Assembly (NCBI GenBank): GCA_964627535.1
Contig: CAZVJW010000018.1
Location: forward strand, 6,899-70,898
Direction of reading: 5' to 3'
Length of the DNA stretch: 64,000 bases
DNA from: UBA1447 sp964627535
GTDB taxonomy: Bacteria > Bacillota > Clostridia > Oscillospirales > Acutalibacteraceae
In this document: positions 1 to 8,276 of the stretch, piece after piece
How positions within the stretch are numbered: position 1 is the stretch's first letter
How the letters are laid out: each line of letters starts with the position of its first letter
Translations under genes and position numbers: made by a program
The notes under the pieces: model-generated
What the model was told of the DNA's origin: nothing
The model's input: only the letters and a program-made list of their open reading frames with translations
The model's database searches: none

Positions 1-201
1 CGAACCGTGCTTCGGGCAGACAATATTATCGCCCTCCAGCTTTCCGTCAAAAAGAGATCCGCCCATATGCGGGCACTTATTGCTAATTGCATAATAGTTC
101 CCATCAATGTTTGTTAAAAGGATTTCCGTGCCGTCCAACGTAATTTTCAGCTTATTGCCAGCGGTTAATTCGTTTGTTTTCGCGGCTTTTACAAAATTCA
201 T
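1..201 (-). CDS. Rieske [2Fe-2S] ferredoxin, C-terminus cut by the window edge
   Basis: This is the first 67 residues of a small Rieske-type iron-sulfur protein. The two cluster-binding motifs are visible: CPHMGGSL (Cys and His ligands) and, about 16 residues later, CPKHGS. The short N-terminus with no membrane anchor fits the soluble NirD-like or dioxygenase-ferredoxin type, an electron carrier in the cytoplasm. The ATG at 201 follows a good AAAGGAG site. It lies 55 bases downstream of the gene at 257-868 on the same strand, so the two may be co-transcribed. The partner enzyme is not visible. Confidence 0.85.
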   Translation of the reverse strand, partial: MNFVKAAKTNELTAGNKLKITLDGTEILLTNIDGNYYAISNKCPHMGGSLFDGKLEGDNIVCPKHGS

Positions 202-256
202 ATTTATTCTCCTTTCACAATATTGATAACCGTTCAGAACGATTGCACTTGTTTGA

Positions 257-868
257 CTAATTTACAAGGTCTTCCGTTTCTTCGCTGCGTATAAAGGAAT
301 TGCAAACGGAACAATGATAATTATCGTTCGTAATTTTTATATTATTTCCGTTTTCGTTTGTTTCCGTGACTCCGGAGCGGGCGATATTGATTTTTTGAAT
401 CTTTTGGCATTTTGGGCACCATTCAGTTGCCACAAAAAACTCGTCCGCCGCTTTCCTGTCAAATACCCATTTGTTGAGATGGTAATGCTCTTTGCCGATA
501 AACTCCTCTTCGGCAAACAAGGCATTCTCATCCGAAGCCAATTTGTAGTTAACTATGTTCAGCGCTTTTTCGTCTCCCTTGTGAAACGAGGAGTCAAAAA
601 TCAGTTCTTCGCCCTGCCAATACATTTTTGCCGTTATCTCTGTACCGTTGTAATCCTTAGCCGTTTCTTTTCCTTCGATTGTCATTTCAAAATTCAAAGC
701 GTTGCTTATGCCGTTTATCACCTGAGTCCTGTGCAGGATAAACAGCGGTCCGTCATGCTTGATAACGAAAACCGATGAATCGGGTGGCGGACTTTGCAGA
801 AGGCTTTTTGCACGGTTGAATATCCAGATACCCGAAAAGTTCTTTGTGTTTAAAACATCGTCGCTCAT
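257..868 (-). CDS. Hypothetical protein: beta-rich domain plus C-terminal zinc ribbon
   Basis: This 203-residue protein has no signal peptide or membrane segment. Residues 10-135 (starting FSGIWIFNRAKS) look like a small beta-barrel family in which a 'GTW.LN..KS' motif opens the domain. The last 60 residues carry CPKC and CSVC, a four-cysteine pattern typical of a zinc ribbon. The ATG at 868 is preceded by GGAGGG at 7-base spacing. It precedes the Rieske ferredoxin gene on the same strand. The domain assignment is by eye, and no specific function can be given. Confidence 0.7.
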   Translation of the reverse strand: MSDDVLNTKNFSGIWIFNRAKSLLQSPPPDSSVFVIKHDGPLFILHRTQVINGISNALNFEMTIEGKETAKDYNGTEITAKMYWQGEELIFDSSFHKGDEKALNIVNYKLASDENALFAEEEFIGKEHYHLNKWVFDRKAADEFFVATEWCPKCQKIQKINIARSGVTETNENGNNIKITNDNYHCSVCNSFIRSEETEDLVN

Positions 869-1197
869 AGATCATCCCTCCGTATTAAATTGTAGGTTTG
901 CGCTTACATTATACCATATATTCATTAAAGAGAGAACTTAATTCTGTGCATTTGTTGTCACTATCATAATCGACATCGCTGATGTTTGTCAGAAGCGTTG
1001 TCTTTTCTTCTTTCATTTTACAGATAGATATTTATATGTAAATAAATTATGCCAAAGCAAGGAAATTGCTGTGATTCATAATTATTATATGGTAATTGAG
1101 AAAAGTCATGAAGACTTCAAATCAACTGTCGTTCTTATCTTCGTAAAAAAGGCGTAAAAAACGGGCAAAAACGGGGAAATACACAAAGAATATTATA
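869..1197. other. AT-rich intergenic region
   Basis: About 330 bases separate the leftward genes from the rightward operon that starts at 1274. The A+T content rises sharply here compared with the gene to the left. I see no gene, repeat or convincing RNA structure in it apart from short direct AT tracts. The promoter at its right edge is listed separately. Confidence 0.5.
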
Positions 1198-1226
1198 TTG
1201 ACAAAAATATATATGTGAAATATAAT
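1198..1226 (+). promoter_or_regulatory. Sigma-A promoter of the FtsK/WXG100 operon
   Basis: A perfect TTGACA (1198-1203) is followed after exactly 17 bases by a perfect TATAAT (1221-1226). Transcription would start near 1233, about 40 bases before the proposed start codon of the ATPase gene. No further promoter of this quality is seen before the end of the gene cluster, so the operon is probably read from here and is likely expressed constitutively at the level of this promoter. Confidence 0.8.
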
Positions 1227-1273
1227 TAAAAAATAATATTTAATACTATATAAATACAATAATGGAGGTTGTT

Positions 1274-4200
1274 GTGGAAAGTAATATCAATTCAACTTAT
1301 AAAAACTGGCTTGCTGCATTGTTAGACCTAAATAGAAACACTTTGTTACAAAGAGATAATTTGGAAAATGTTATAATAGCCCAATATAATGCCCGTATAG
1401 CTGAAGTTGAGAAGTACAAAAAACAATCAGAAGAATTTGCATCTGGTTGTAATGATGAAATTTTTGAAATGATGTCAAAAGTTAACAAACATCTTGTCTC
1501 GTATGGAAGATACCTTAATCCGAACATTACCGATTGCCATATTGCTTCAAACGATATAAATGTACTTGTGACAGAAATTAAAAATTGCCTCAATGATATT
1601 CGCCAAAATGGCAGTATTTTTTTAAGTAAAAAACCTGCAAAATGGCAAAATGACCTTTATGATTACTTAATTAGCCGGGTATCATATGCATACGCAGCCA
1701 TAAGAAAATATCAATTAGTAGCCAATAACATCTTTATACAAAGATGCGTTGATCTTGATAATAAGAAAAGATCCGCTATTTCCGAAATGTCGATATCTGT
1801 AAGGGAAAAAGCTTTTCCCACTTTATCTCAACTAATAAAACACCCGGTAAAAAACGATTATTCGGGTCTGATTTGGGAGAATGAATCTTGGAATGATTGG
1901 AAACCTACTGCATCAATAATTCCAAGTATGGTTCGGTTGGGTGAATTCTATGTTGATAATCCGCTTTTGGATATTAGATTTCCCGCATATATACCGTTTC
2001 AGTATGGCAATGGAATATATTATAAAACTTCACCTGTAAACTATCAGTATGCGGTAAAATCAGCTAAATCTCTGATGATCAGACTCTTACTTTCCACACA
2101 ACCCGGTAAAATTGAATTTACTTTTGTTGATCCGAATGAATTGGGGGGAAGTATCAGCGAACTTCTTCCAATAGCGGATATTGACCCCGATTTGATAAAT
2201 AAGTATGTCTTTTCATCCAACGAGCAGATTTCGAAAAAACTATCAATGTTAGCCGAACAAATAAAAACAATTCAACAATTATATTTAAGAACTGATTTTG
2301 ATTCAATTGAGGGATATAATGATTCGGCAAAAATAATTGCGGAACCATATCGTATCATTTATATAAACAATTTCCCAGAACGCTTTAACAGCGAATCAAT
2401 ACGGGACTTAAACAGCATTGCCACAAATGGACCCAAATGCGGTATTTATCCTATTATTATTGCAAAAGTTCCTTATGAACAGATTGATACCAAACAGATA
2501 TCTGACATTGAAAACAAGTGTACACTCATAGATATGACCGAAAACCAAATTCATATCGATGACCCCAGATTTGATTTATACAATCTATTACTTGATGCTT
2601 CACCGGTATTTTCTGAAATCTCTGTATTTAAAGAAGCAATTAAAAAAGTTGCAGAACATTCACTTTTAAACAAGAAGGTAGAGTATACATTTTCAGACAT
2701 GCTGATTAGGGAAGGTATTAAAAAAGAGAGTTGGTGGTCCTGTGAAACGAGTAAATGCATTGAGGCGCCTATGGGACCTTCCGGTGCGAAACGGATACTG
2801 AATCTTAGACTCGGATTAGAAATGGGACATAGCGTTCTCTGCGTTGGAAGACCGGGGTCAGGTAAAAGCAACCTTATGTCGGTAATAATAACATCATTGT
2901 CTTTAAAATATTCTCCTGAAGAGTTACAGCTGTATTTAATTGATTTAAAAAGCGGTGTTACCTTTAAAAAATATGAAGAAAATTTGCTTCCGCATGGAAG
3001 AGTAATCGCTGTTGACAGTGACAGGGAATTCGCTCTTGTCGTTTTGGAAGGATTAGAACAGGAGTTGCAGCGTAGAGGCAAAGAATTTCGAGACAACTCG
3101 GTAACCTCGGTTTCCGAATATAGAAATAAAACCAACACCGAGCTTCCTCGAATACTATTAATGGTTGATGAATTCCAAGATCTATTTATAAACATGGATG
3201 GAATAAATAACAAATCCACAAGAATTTTAGAAAGATTGATCAGAGAAGGCAGACAGTTGGGAATACATATTTTTCTCGGGACACAATCTCTTGCGGGTGT
3301 TTCGTTACCGAAAGCTATTTTAGACCTTATTGCCATAAGAATTGCTTTGCAATGCAGTGATGCCGAGTCGAGGGTTATCTTGGCCGAAGATAATTCAGCA
3401 GCAAAATTATTAAAAAAACCGGGAGAAGCAATCTTTAATGACGGTGGCGGAATAGCTGATTCCAATATCAGATTTCAAGTAGCTTATTATACAAATGACG
3501 ATGACAAGTATCTTAAGGAAATCAGCAATGAATTTAAAAGTAGAGGTAAAAATTACGGTAATATACTATACAATGGGAGTTTACCAAATAGATTATTGGA
3601 TATTTCCGTATTCGAAAGCTTTATGAAAGGGGACGCTTTTTATTCGGGTAATATTTGCGCTTGGTTAGGCAAACCGGTAAATATTGAGGAATTCTTGCGT
3701 ATAGATTTTAAGAAACAAATCGGAGATAATTTATCAATAATAAGCAGCGATCGTGACGAAGGTAATAACACGCTGCTGGCAATTATGATGAGTTTCTCAA
3801 TTTATAACTCTGAAAGCAGACCACTAATATATCTCAACAGTAACGATGAGGATGATTCTGATAAAAACGCTGCTGTGTCCAGTATTGCCGAGATATTTAA
3901 AGACGATTTTATCCAAGTGAAAAGGAGGGGACTTGGACATATACTTGAAACGCTTGCTGCCCTGGTGAAAAGCGAGGATGTTAAAATTAAAAAGAAGACG
4001 TTCCTGATTATTGATGCTATTCATAAAAACAGAGATTTTGAGAACGACTATACCTCTGAAAATGAAAAAATGCGTGATAATCTGTTGCAGATTATCCGAT
4101 ATGGTCCGGATATCGGTATTCATGTAATCGTCAGCAGCGAGTCTTTTGAACGGTTTACTGGAATTTTTGGAAGATATATTTCGGAGTTCAACATGCGTAT

Positions 4201-4402
4201 TGCAGGGATAATGGATTCAAATTCCTCTATGATGTACATTGCGGACATAAACGCATCCCGGATTGAAAAGGCGAATAGACTTGTCTTATACAAACCAAAT
4301 GCTTCCGGAAATAAATATGTACAGTTTATACCATATGAGAAACCGAAAACTGAGAGCCTTAAAAAATTTATCGAACAGGTTAAAAAATGTGGGGTGAAGT
4401 GA
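1274..4402 (+). CDS. FtsK/SpoIIIE-type three-module ATPase of a type VII-like system
   Basis: This is a 1042-residue ATPase related to EssC/EccC, the motors of type VII secretion. Residues 1-200 are helical with no membrane segment or FHA domain. Three ATPase-like modules follow. The first (about 215-400) has no P-loop. The second has Walker A GRPGSGKSN (about 525-533) and Walker B ILLMVDEFQD (about 627-636). The third (about 820-1010) has a decayed P-loop (SDRDEGNNT) but a Walker B-like FLIIDA. Start choice: GGAGG at 1264-1268 lies 5 bases before GTG 1274, whereas the in-frame ATG at 1262 overlaps that site, so GTG is preferred. The next gene begins 1 base after the stop. Secretion motor is the best guess; DNA or other substrate translocation cannot be excluded. 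Confidence 0.85.
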   Translation: MESNINSTYKNWLAALLDLNRNTLLQRDNLENVIIAQYNARIAEVEKYKKQSEEFASGCNDEIFEMMSKVNKHLVSYGRYLNPNITDCHIASNDINVLVTEIKNCLNDIRQNGSIFLSKKPAKWQNDLYDYLISRVSYAYAAIRKYQLVANNIFIQRCVDLDNKKRSAISEMSISVREKAFPTLSQLIKHPVKNDYSGLIWENESWNDWKPTASIIPSMVRLGEFYVDNPLLDIRFPAYIPFQYGNGIYYKTSPVNYQYAVKSAKSLMIRLLLSTQPGKIEFTFVDPNELGGSISELLPIADIDPDLINKYVFSSNEQISKKLSMLAEQIKTIQQLYLRTDFDSIEGYNDSAKIIAEPYRIIYINNFPERFNSESIRDLNSIATNGPKCGIYPIIIAKVPYEQIDTKQISDIENKCTLIDMTENQIHIDDPRFDLYNLLLDASPVFSEISVFKEAIKKVAEHSLLNKKVEYTFSDMLIREGIKKESWWSCETSKCIEAPMGPSGAKRILNLRLGLEMGHSVLCVGRPGSGKSNLMSVIITSLSLKYSPEELQLYLIDLKSGVTFKKYEENLLPHGRVIAVDSDREFALVVLEGLEQELQRRGKEFRDNSVTSVSEYRNKTNTELPRILLMVDEFQDLFINMDGINNKSTRILERLIREGRQLGIHIFLGTQSLAGVSLPKAILDLIAIRIALQCSDAESRVILAEDNSAAKLLKKPGEAIFNDGGGIADSNIRFQVAYYTNDDDKYLKEISNEFKSRGKNYGNILYNGSLPNRLLDISVFESFMKGDAFYSGNICAWLGKPVNIEEFLRIDFKKQIGDNLSIISSDRDEGNNTLLAIMMSFSIYNSESRPLIYLNSNDEDDSDKNAAVSSIAEIFKDDFIQVKRRGLGHILETLAALVKSEDVKIKKKTFLIIDAIHKNRDFENDYTSENEKMRDNLLQIIRYGPDIGIHVIVSSESFERFTGIFGRYISEFNMRIAGIMDSNSSMMYIADINASRIEKANRLVLYKPNASGNKYVQFIPYEKPKTESLKKFIEQVKKCGVK

Positions 4403-4403
4403 T

Positions 4404-4685
4404 ATGCCAAATGACGAAATAAAGCTTGTTGATACGAAAAGAGTTGGCGATTTTATTGCTCTAATGGAACAATTCACAAAAGAAATGGAGAATTATATAG
4501 AAAAAATACAAAATAGCATTCGGGTGCTTGGGGTATCTTATAGGGATGAACAATACGATAATTTAAATAAAAGCATTCAAATAATGAACAATAACTTATC
4601 GAGATTTATTGAGTCGCAAAATCATATGACTCCTTTGCTACGAGAAAAGCTTGAAGACATCAACGCATATCAAAGAATTATTTAA
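4404..4685 (+). CDS. Small WXG100-like helical protein (no Trp)
   Basis: This 93-residue, almost entirely helical protein has the size and two-helix layout of ESAT-6/WXG100 proteins. The turn region reads SYRDEQYDNLN, which matches the 'W.D..F..F' variant of the WXG motif seen in the next gene except that tryptophan is replaced by tyrosine. There is no signal peptide. It starts 1 base after the ATPase stop codon, so the two are translationally linked. It is probably a dimerising partner or substrate of the ATPase; the role is inferred from size, fold and position. Confidence 0.65.
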   Translation: MPNDEIKLVDTKRVGDFIALMEQFTKEMENYIEKIQNSIRVLGVSYRDEQYDNLNKSIQIMNNNLSRFIESQNHMTPLLREKLEDINAYQRII

Positions 4686-4703
4686 GCTGGAGGATAAGGT
4701 AAA

Positions 4704-4964
4704 ATGGCTGATTTAGATATTAATAAGGCAACCGCTTTTTTTGCAGAACTAGAAAGTTGCACTGATGAAATTCGAAGAAAAAAAATGACTTTGGATGCAA
4801 ACCTCCAAGAAATTAAGAGTTTGTGGATGGATGAAACTTTTCAAAAGTTCAATAAGGATTTTTCCGAACTGAGCGCAAATATCGGAGCATTTATTGCACA
4901 ATCAAAAAAAATTCAAGAAAAATGGCAAATGCAAAAAATACCTTTAATGAGATACTTGAATTGA
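4704..4964 (+). CDS. WXG100-family protein (ESAT-6-like)
   Basis: This 86-residue protein consists of two predicted helices around a central turn reading LWMDETFQKFNKDF, the 'W.D..F..F' form of the WXG100 motif common in Firmicutes. WXG100 proteins are small substrates, and structural partners of larger substrates, of type VII secretion ATPases. A GGAGG lies 10-14 bases upstream of the ATG. It sits between another WXG100-like gene and a longer helical protein, as is usual for such partner pairs. Confidence 0.75.
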   Translation: MADLDINKATAFFAELESCTDEIRRKKMTLDANLQEIKSLWMDETFQKFNKDFSELSANIGAFIAQSKKIQEKWQMQKIPLMRYLN

Positions 4965-4978
4965 TTGGGGGTTATTAA

Positions 4979-5758
4979 TTGTCATCAGTAATTCTCGCAA
5001 CAACCGGAGCACTTGATGAGTTGGAACAAACAATAAATCAGTTGCAGAATTCGACGGAGGCTTGTTATGAAGGATTTCATAGTAAGATAATAAACATTAT
5101 AGGTCAATTGCAGAATAAAAAATCTGAAATTACTGCATCAAAAATGCATTGGGAAAATGAAATACAAATATGGAACAGTAAATTATATGATACCGATGAA
5201 GATGGAAACAAAACGATTAATCAAGAAGCACAGGAAAAACTAAAAGATGCAGAGAAAAAAGTTGCAGCTTGCGGATATATGCAGCAAACAAATGAAGACT
5301 ACTTAAATGCAATCAATGAAAGCGCAAAAGCAAGTGTATCAAATGGCATAAGTCCCGAAAGATTCTGCAATGCAATATCGTTTATAAATAATCTGAAACG
5401 TAATGTTTGTCAATACCATCTAACAATGGATAATGGATTATATGATAAGTTTAATTCTTGGAAGTCTAATTATGGTAGCGCCGGACCAGTAGTATCTAAC
5501 AATCCAGAAAATGGAAAAAGAAGTTTATCAACAAATGGTGGAATCTCTTGGCATCATGTGTATAATGGTGAGACAAATTTTCAACGAGCATCGCGAGGCG
5601 CCACACCTTATTCGTCTCCTGACAAAGCATATAACTTGCGAGGTTCTCTCTTGGGTACAAGCTATAAGCCATCAACACAATCATATAATTTTTATACACA
5701 AAGACACATGGAGTATTGGCAACGTAGAGCTAGGACATTTTTGAACGGAAACGGATGA
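4979..5758 (+). CDS. Helical protein with polar C-terminus, candidate substrate
   Basis: This 259-residue protein starts with TTG 4979, seven bases after GGGGG. Residues 1-150 are predicted long amphipathic helices or coiled coil. Residues 160-259 are rich in Asn, Ser, Gly, Tyr and Trp (for example NFYTQRHMEYWQRR) with no recognisable catalytic motif. No signal peptide or membrane segment is seen. A long N-terminal helical part with a different C-terminal part resembles LXG-type or other type VII substrates, but no toxin family is recognised. The gap to the next gene is 4 bases, which supports one operon. Its role as a substrate is inference. Confidence 0.6.
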   Translation: MSSVILATTGALDELEQTINQLQNSTEACYEGFHSKIINIIGQLQNKKSEITASKMHWENEIQIWNSKLYDTDEDGNKTINQEAQEKLKDAEKKVAACGYMQQTNEDYLNAINESAKASVSNGISPERFCNAISFINNLKRNVCQYHLTMDNGLYDKFNSWKSNYGSAGPVVSNNPENGKRSLSTNGGISWHHVYNGETNFQRASRGATPYSSPDKAYNLRGSLLGTSYKPSTQSYNFYTQRHMEYWQRRARTFLNGNG

Positions 5759-5762
5759 TGAA

Positions 5763-5987
5763 ATGCAACAAGATGATTTTTCGAATATGCTTTTAATGGC
5801 TATTGAACAAGCCGAAAACTCTTGGGGAATTGTTCAAGGTTTTTTTAATGATGATAAATCACGAGAATTTGCAGCAAAATATTGGGATCCGATTGTGACT
5901 GAATTAGTTAATACAACAAAAGCTTGGAGAGAACTGGAAGGCTTGATAGAACAAGCGCAAAACCATCTAAGTAATCCGGCTCCATAA
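5763..5987 (+). CDS. Very small WXG100-like protein
   Basis: This protein has 74 residues and is helical throughout. The middle reads FFNDDKSREFAAKYWDP, resembling the 'W.D..S..F...Y..P' turn of small WXG100-type proteins with Phe in place of the first Trp. The gene lies 4 bases after the preceding stop and 14 bases before the DUF5685 gene. The position suggests a chaperone-like partner for the 259-residue protein just upstream. The function is not established. Confidence 0.6.
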   Translation: MQQDDFSNMLLMAIEQAENSWGIVQGFFNDDKSREFAAKYWDPIVTELVNTTKAWRELEGLIEQAQNHLSNPAP

Positions 5988-6001
5988 AGAAAGGTGTAAA
6001 C

Positions 6002-6907
6002 ATGTTTGGGTATATTGCGCCGTATATTCCGGAATTAAAATGCAAAGAACTAAAAATGTACAAGTCTTATTACTGCAGTATTTGTTTTGCTATAAAAAGG
6101 TTGGGGGGCAGACTTTACTGTACCGGGTTAAGCAATGATATAACGAGTTTTTCAATATTGAAAGCATCACTGAATTCGGAAAAAGAGACAATAAAAAAAG
6201 TCAGATGTATTTGGAATCCATTTAAAAAAGTGAATATACTTACGAATTATCAGGATGAAATCGAACAAGCAGCTGTTATGAATATGATTCTTTTCTATTA
6301 TAAGGTTAAGGATAATCTGCATGATGAGAGAAATATTTTAGCGTTCATTTTAGAATTGCTTTTATTTCCCAGATTTATCAAAATCAGGAAAAGAAACGAT
6401 GTTTTGAACAATATGGTTATTAAAGGGCTTGATGTTTATAATAATAATGAAAAAGATTCTGAGTTATCCCATGAAGCCATTATTGATCCTTATGCCGTTT
6501 TAATTGGCAATATGATATCTTTCACAATTTCAGATTCTTTTACAAAGAAATGTTTTTACTGGATTGGTTATCATACAGCAAAAAGTATTTGCATAATAGA
6601 TGCAATAGATGATTATGAAAAAGATGAGAAAAAAAAAGTACCAAACATCCTAAATTCTCATGATATCGTTAATAAATTAGAATCTGATTTCAGCAGGATT
6701 GATTTATGCGAACGGAAGTTGAAGATTTATAATATTGCCGAAACATCTCTCTTTTATAGTTTACATCAAATCAGAACCACAATCGAAATGTTGCCATTTT
6801 TCAGGAACTCAGATATAATTAGCAATATATTCATTGAAGGTATTGATAATTCAATCATAAAAGCAAAAAAGGAAGAAAGAGAGGAAACCATGTATGAATC
6901 CGTATGA
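6002..6907 (+). CDS. DUF5685 family protein
   Basis: This 301-residue, mostly helical, cytoplasmic protein matches DUF5685 by its opening MFGYIAPYIPELKCKELK and the Cys-rich stretch SYYCSICFAIK...LYC (Cys 14, 25, 28 and 40). An acidic motif IDAIDDYEKD lies near residues 198-207. It recalls the Asp-rich motif of all-helical isoprenoid synthase-type proteins, but I know of no activity for this family. AAAGG precedes the ATG. Its last 14 bases overlap the start of the J-domain-like gene, so the two are probably translated together. Confidence 0.75.
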   Translation: MFGYIAPYIPELKCKELKMYKSYYCSICFAIKRLGGRLYCTGLSNDITSFSILKASLNSEKETIKKVRCIWNPFKKVNILTNYQDEIEQAAVMNMILFYYKVKDNLHDERNILAFILELLLFPRFIKIRKRNDVLNNMVIKGLDVYNNNEKDSELSHEAIIDPYAVLIGNMISFTISDSFTKKCFYWIGYHTAKSICIIDAIDDYEKDEKKKVPNILNSHDIVNKLESDFSRIDLCERKLKIYNIAETSLFYSLHQIRTTIEMLPFFRNSDIISNIFIEGIDNSIIKAKKEEREETMYESV

Positions 6908-7493
6908 GATTCTTGGCTTAAGAGAAGGCTCGAGTGTAGAAGAGGCAACGCAACGCTATAATATTATGATCAGGAAGTTAAAAGATGCCGGACTTTCGGG
7001 AAATGTTCTGGAAAAAGATGTGAATTTTCGTATGCAGCAATTAAGGGCGGCTTATGATGAAATCGTTTATGGAATACCGTGTCCAGATCATTTGAATGAG
7101 GCCATCGCTGTTGTTCAAACCGAAGAAACAACTTCGCCATTTTTACAGATTCAAGTCTTAATTGCAAACGAAAGATATGAGGAAACAATCCAAAGGTTGA
7201 GATTAATTGACAGCAGTACCGCACATTGGAGATATTTATATGGGGTTGCACTTTGGGGGAAAGGAATGGCAATGGATGCTTTGCCATATTTACAGCAGGC
7301 ATTAGCAATGGAGCCCAACAATGAAACATATCGGAGAGATTTTTTAAATTTACAAAGCCAAGTTAACACAGCTACTCAGCAAGAAAATCAAAGAAAGACC
7401 GATGCTAAAGTAGCAGGAGCTGCAGGAGCAGGGTGTTGCGCTGCAGGTGTATGCGGTGAATGTTTATGTGATGCATTGTGCGATTCTTGTTAA
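6894..7493 (+). CDS. J-domain-like protein with TPR segment and cysteine-rich tail
   Basis: This 199-residue protein begins MNPYEILGLREGSS, the helix I/II start of a DnaJ J-domain, and the domain ends with LRAAYDEI. The essential HPD tripeptide between helices II and III is absent, so it should not stimulate Hsp70 in the usual way. Residues 80-150 look like two TPR-type helix pairs (ALWGKGMAMDALPYLQQAL). The last 22 residues contain seven cysteines (pattern CC-C-C-C-C-C), suggesting metal binding or acylation. It overlaps the DUF5685 gene by 14 bases. The pairing with DUF5685 suggests a common function. Confidence 0.75.
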   Translation: MNPYEILGLREGSSVEEATQRYNIMIRKLKDAGLSGNVLEKDVNFRMQQLRAAYDEIVYGIPCPDHLNEAIAVVQTEETTSPFLQIQVLIANERYEETIQRLRLIDSSTAHWRYLYGVALWGKGMAMDALPYLQQALAMEPNNETYRRDFLNLQSQVNTATQQENQRKTDAKVAGAAGAGCCAAGVCGECLCDALCDSC

Positions 7494-7501
7494 TAAATGA
7501 C

Positions 7502-8014
7502 ATGAATATTAAAAAAATTAGCGTTTGCTCAATCTTATTGTCCTTGTTAGTACTTATCGAGGCGTTAGGCAGCATATTACCTTTTATACGGGTATACTCG
7601 CTTGCCGTTGCAGGAGTCATTATTTATTTATTGGCAGTAAGATATGATTTTTTAACCTGTCTTTTGGTTTATATAGCCGCAGTGTTTTTGTTATTTATTG
7701 TTTTACCAAACAAACAAATTGCCATTTTGTTTGCTATGTTTTTTGGACTTTATAGCGTATTAAAATCTCTTTTAGATAGGATTAAAAATATATATATTTC
7801 ATATTCGCTTAGATTCATAATAATGAATTTAATATTATTCCTAGGATTATTTGCAGTTGTCAAGTTATTTGGGAATAAAAATTTATTAACTCAATTTGAC
7901 AACAGAAACTATTTATTAATTTTAATTTTTATAGCAATTCAATTTCTTTTTCTAGCATATGATTTTGGATTATCCTTTTCAGTTAAATTCATTATAAAAT
8001 ATATTAAAGATTGA
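7502..8014 (+). CDS. Hypothetical integral membrane protein
   Basis: This 170-residue hydrophobic protein has about five or six predicted membrane helices and few polar loops. It matches no family I recognise. The ATG at 7502 follows the J-domain-like stop by 8 bases. A GTG at 7478 that would overlap that gene is an alternative, and neither has a clear ribosome binding site. It is the only membrane protein of the cluster, so it could be the channel or anchor for the soluble ATPase, which is inference from position only. A terminator follows about 110 bases downstream. Confidence 0.6.
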   Translation: MNIKKISVCSILLSLLVLIEALGSILPFIRVYSLAVAGVIIYLLAVRYDFLTCLLVYIAAVFLLFIVLPNKQIAILFAMFFGLYSVLKSLLDRIKNIYISYSLRFIIMNLILFLGLFAVVKLFGNKNLLTQFDNRNYLLILIFIAIQFLFLAYDFGLSFSVKFIIKYIKD

Positions 8015-8125
8015 TTATTTAAATGTTGAGCCCTCGAAAGTATTGTTTTTTGAAAAATTATAAACTGACTACACTTTTATAGTGCATGAAAATTGTTATT
8101 CATATATGAAACCCATAAAACGGAC

Positions 8126-8155
8126 AACCCGCTCAATAAAAGAGCGGGTTTTAAG
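8126..8155 (+). terminator. Rho-independent terminator of the FtsK/WXG100 operon
   Basis: A 9-base-pair stem (AACCCGCTC / GAGCGGGTT) with a 7-base loop is followed by a short T run. It lies between the rightward operon and the leftward ispH-like gene. Confidence 0.7.
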
Positions 8156-8276
8156 CAGTTACAGAGTCATGATTTTATTCATTTCCAAATGAAGCTACTA
8201 ATGCTTCATCTATTTCTATATTTAGAAAATTTATCTATAAGACTTCGTATCTTATTTCGATTTCAAGTTTGGTTTA

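Noticed and set aside
2551..3465. A 304-residue open frame on the minus strand inside the FtsK-like ATPase gene
   Set aside because: It lies wholly antisense to a gene with clear Walker motifs and its translation is low-complexity and Ser/Leu-rich, as expected for a shadow frame.
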